Below, in pieces: positions 62,490 to 64,000 of a DNA stretch of 64,000 nucleotides (position 1 is its first letter; each line of letters opens with the position of its first letter). Source of the stretch: Acidobacteriota bacterium (GTDB lineage: Bacteria > Acidobacteriota > Terriglobia > Acidiferrales > UBA7541). The notes under the pieces are model-generated. The model was not told the origin of the DNA. It searched no databases and saw only the letters and a program-made list of their open reading frames with translations. The translations under genes were made by a program, and so were the position numbers. The stretch is from the NCBI GenBank assembly GCA_013289955.1, contig JABCYZ010000004.1, positions 1 to 64,000 of the forward strand. The letters run 5' to 3'.

Positions 62490-63170
62490 TCAGAAGCCTT
62501 GCGTGACAAGCTTGTCGAAGGTAAGTTGCGAGTTTTCTTTGGAAGAAGTTTCGTTGCGCGCTTCGAGGAAGCGTTCTACGTATTTTCCCAGAACATCGCC
62601 CTCGAGGTTTACCGCGTCCCCGGGATTGCGGTCTCGAAGATTGGTGTGCTCGTAGGTGTAGGGAATCACGGCAACTTCCACGATGCGTGTGGTTTTATTC
62701 CATCGCGCAACGGTGAGGCTGATCCCGTCGATCGTAATGGAGCCCTTCGGCACGATGTAGCGCGCAAATTCCTGGGGCACCTCCACGCCAAACCACCAAT
62801 TGCTGCTTCCCGCGTTTTCGCGATCGAGATGCGTGACGCGGCCCCTGGCGTCCACGTGTCCGAGAACAAAATGGCCGCCGAATTCCTTGCCGGCGGCAAG
62901 AGGCTGCTCGAGATTGACTGGAGATCCTGTTTTCAGGGCGCCGTTCTTTCCGCCGAAGGATGTTTTTTGAATGGTTTCTCCGGAAAGATCAGCGGAGAAG
63001 TTTTCTTTGCCACGAGCAACGACCGTGAGGCAGCAGCCGTTCACGGCGATGCTGTTGGAGACGGCGAGCGCTGTCCTAAGGCTGGGCGCGTGGACCGTGA
63101 CGCGGCCCCCGCCCGGCTTGGGTTCAAGCGACTCTATGGTTCCGATATGTTCGATGATTCCTGTGAACAC
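62490..63170 (-). CDS. ribE: Riboflavin synthase alpha chain
   Basis: The 226-residue enzyme dismutates two lumazines into riboflavin. The true start is the GTG at 63170, giving the conserved N-terminus (M)FTGIIEHIGTIESLE; the open frame to 63359 is not family-like. Two lumazine-binding repeats are seen, with SIAVNGCCLTVV, GGHFVLGHVDARG in the first and VPKGSITIDGISLTV, NLEGDVLGKYVERFL in the second. The last about 20 residues are variable. Other riboflavin genes lie elsewhere (ribBA at 45.3 kb). No FMN riboswitch is visible upstream. Confidence 0.96.
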   Translation of the reverse strand: MFTGIIEHIGTIESLEPKPGGGRVTVHAPSLRTALAVSNSIAVNGCCLTVVARGKENFSADLSGETIQKTSFGGKNGALKTGSPVNLEQPLAAGKEFGGHFVLGHVDARGRVTHLDRENAGSSNWWFGVEVPQEFARYIVPKGSITIDGISLTVARWNKTTRIVEVAVIPYTYEHTNLRDRNPGDAVNLEGDVLGKYVERFLEARNETSSKENSQLTFDKLVTQGF

Positions 63171-63305
63171 GGTCTGCCTGTCTGCTTCAGCTTGCTCGGT
63201 TTGTGCGCTTTTCCTTTTGAGTGTACCGCATTTCGCTGCGACCGCAGAAAGCACTAGACTTAAGCTGAGCGTTTGACGCTTAGGCAAAAACATTGAGGTT
63301 AGACC

Positions 63306-64000
63306 ATGAAGGCCTGCCTGCTGAAGGCACCCGCGCGGATTGAAACGAATCCGCTCCAACTCACGGATGTGCCGGTACCGAATCCTCGGAGCGGCGAAAT
63401 GCTGGTTCGCGTGCGCGCCTGCGGCGTGTGCCGGACGGACTTACACGTAACGGAAGGCGAATTGCCGCCGCTGAAATCACCGGTCATTCCGGGCCACCAG
63501 GTGGTCGGCGTTGTTGAGAAACTTGGCGAAGGAGCGCACCGCTATGCGGTTGGAGCGCGCGTGGGCGTTGCCTGGCTGCACCACACCGACGGCGTGTGCG
63601 AGTACTGTCAGCGCGGCGAGGAGAATCTGTGCGACAACCCGACGTTCACCGGCTACACCGTTGATGGCGGCTACGCTGAGCACATCGTCGCGCCGGAGGA
63701 TTTTGTTTATGCGATTCCGGAGGCATTTGCCGACGAGCAGGCCGCGCCCTTGCTCTGCGCGGGGATTATCGGATTCCGCTGCCTGCGGCTTTCGGCGATC
63801 AAGCCCGGCGGGCGGCTTGGCTTCTATGGTTTTGGCGCAGCGGCGCACATAGCGATTCAAGTCGCGCGGCACTGGAACGTGATGGTGTATGCGTCGACGC
63901 GCGATGCGCGTCATCAGAAACTGGCGATGGAGCTGGGCGCGGCATGGACCGGCGGAACCTTGGATGCGCCACCGGAAAAGCTGGACGCTGCGATCGTCTT
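63306..64000 (+). CDS. Zinc-dependent alcohol dehydrogenase (MDR family), C-terminus outside the window
   Basis: The frame opens at ATG 63306, preceded by GAGG at a normal distance, and runs off the window after about 231 codons. It shows [13 protein letters not shown] with the first catalytic-zinc Cys, [12 protein letters not shown] with the zinc His, the structural-zinc run [19 protein letters not shown] and the [16 protein letters not shown]ossmann motif. This matches zinc-binding alcohol dehydrogenase of the AdhA/AdhP type. The cofactor region is complete; the C-terminal fold is missing from view. Confidence 0.93.
   Translation, partial: MKACLLKAPARIETNPLQLTDVPVPNPRSGEMLVRVRACGVCRTDLHVTEGELPPLKSPVIPGHQVVGVVEKLGEGAHRYAVGARVGVAWLHHTDGVCEYCQRGEENLCDNPTFTGYTVDGGYAEHIVAPEDFVYAIPEAFADEQAAPLLCAGIIGFRCLRLSAIKPGGRLGFYGFGAAAHIAIQVARHWNVMVYASTRDARHQKLAMELGAAWTGGTLDAPPEKLDAAIV

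Overview
The window looks like chromosomal DNA of a soil-type member of the Acidobacteriota. This is inferred from gene families, not from a marker-gene tree. The supporting signs are moderately high GC, an ADOP-type (MacB/FtsX-like) permease plus a fragment of a second one, many secreted TPR or uncharacterised proteins, a pilin-like protein of the type common in this phylum, a MASE1-GGDEF/PilZ pair and short dispersed palindromes between genes. No phage, plasmid, CRISPR or defence island is visible. The only mobile DNA is the tail of a transposase at the left edge, next to a tRNA-Ala gene.

Layout. 1-15 kb: IS remnant, tRNA-Ala(GGC), a secreted protein, an ADOP permease, copC-copD, a dicarboxylate/amino-acid:cation symporter, a TPR protein with two retropepsin-like domains, small membrane proteins, a pilin-like protein and a secreted alpha/beta hydrolase. 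13.6-17.5 kb: a MASE1-GGDEF cyclase, a receiver-PilZ protein and an FAD monooxygenase. 18-20.4 kb: ECF sigma factor, zinc-finger anti-sigma factor with a TonB-C-like tail, and a secreted CAP protein, which form one operon. 20.4-21.8 kb: a DAHP synthase gene (aroF) behind what reads as a transcription attenuator. 22-29.7 kb: an NlpC/P60-like protein, a permease fragment, a threonine dehydratase-like enzyme, small membrane proteins, a GAF protein, an LssY_C-type secreted protein and two TPR proteins. 29.7-40 kb: rnc, lepB, AsmA-like, S9 peptidase, secreted protein, DinB and uvrB. 40-49 kb: a glycosyltransferase, a DUF2520-like protein with an active/inactive M16 peptidase pair, ribBA, a monooxygenase and an oxidoreductase. 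49.5-54.2 kb: DoxX, a PhoU-like/PiT phosphate pair, and groES-groEL with a CIRCE operator. 54.3-62.4 kb: a tightly spaced run of histidine kinase, NtrC-type regulator, mobA, MlaF-like ATPase, FAD lactone-oxidase-like protein and APC permease. It is followed by riboflavin synthase and a truncated alcohol dehydrogenase.

The most notable element is the leader region of aroF (20450-20611). A 17-codon ORF carries Tyr, Tyr, Trp, Phe, Phe, Trp within eight codons. It is followed by a segment that can pair with the left arm of a strong intrinsic terminator, so the parts of a ribosome-mediated attenuator responding to all three aromatic amino acids are present. A reasonable promoter places the transcription start at or next to the leader AUG, so the leader may be translated leaderless.

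All calls come from reading sequence and translations. No database search, folding program or alignment was run.
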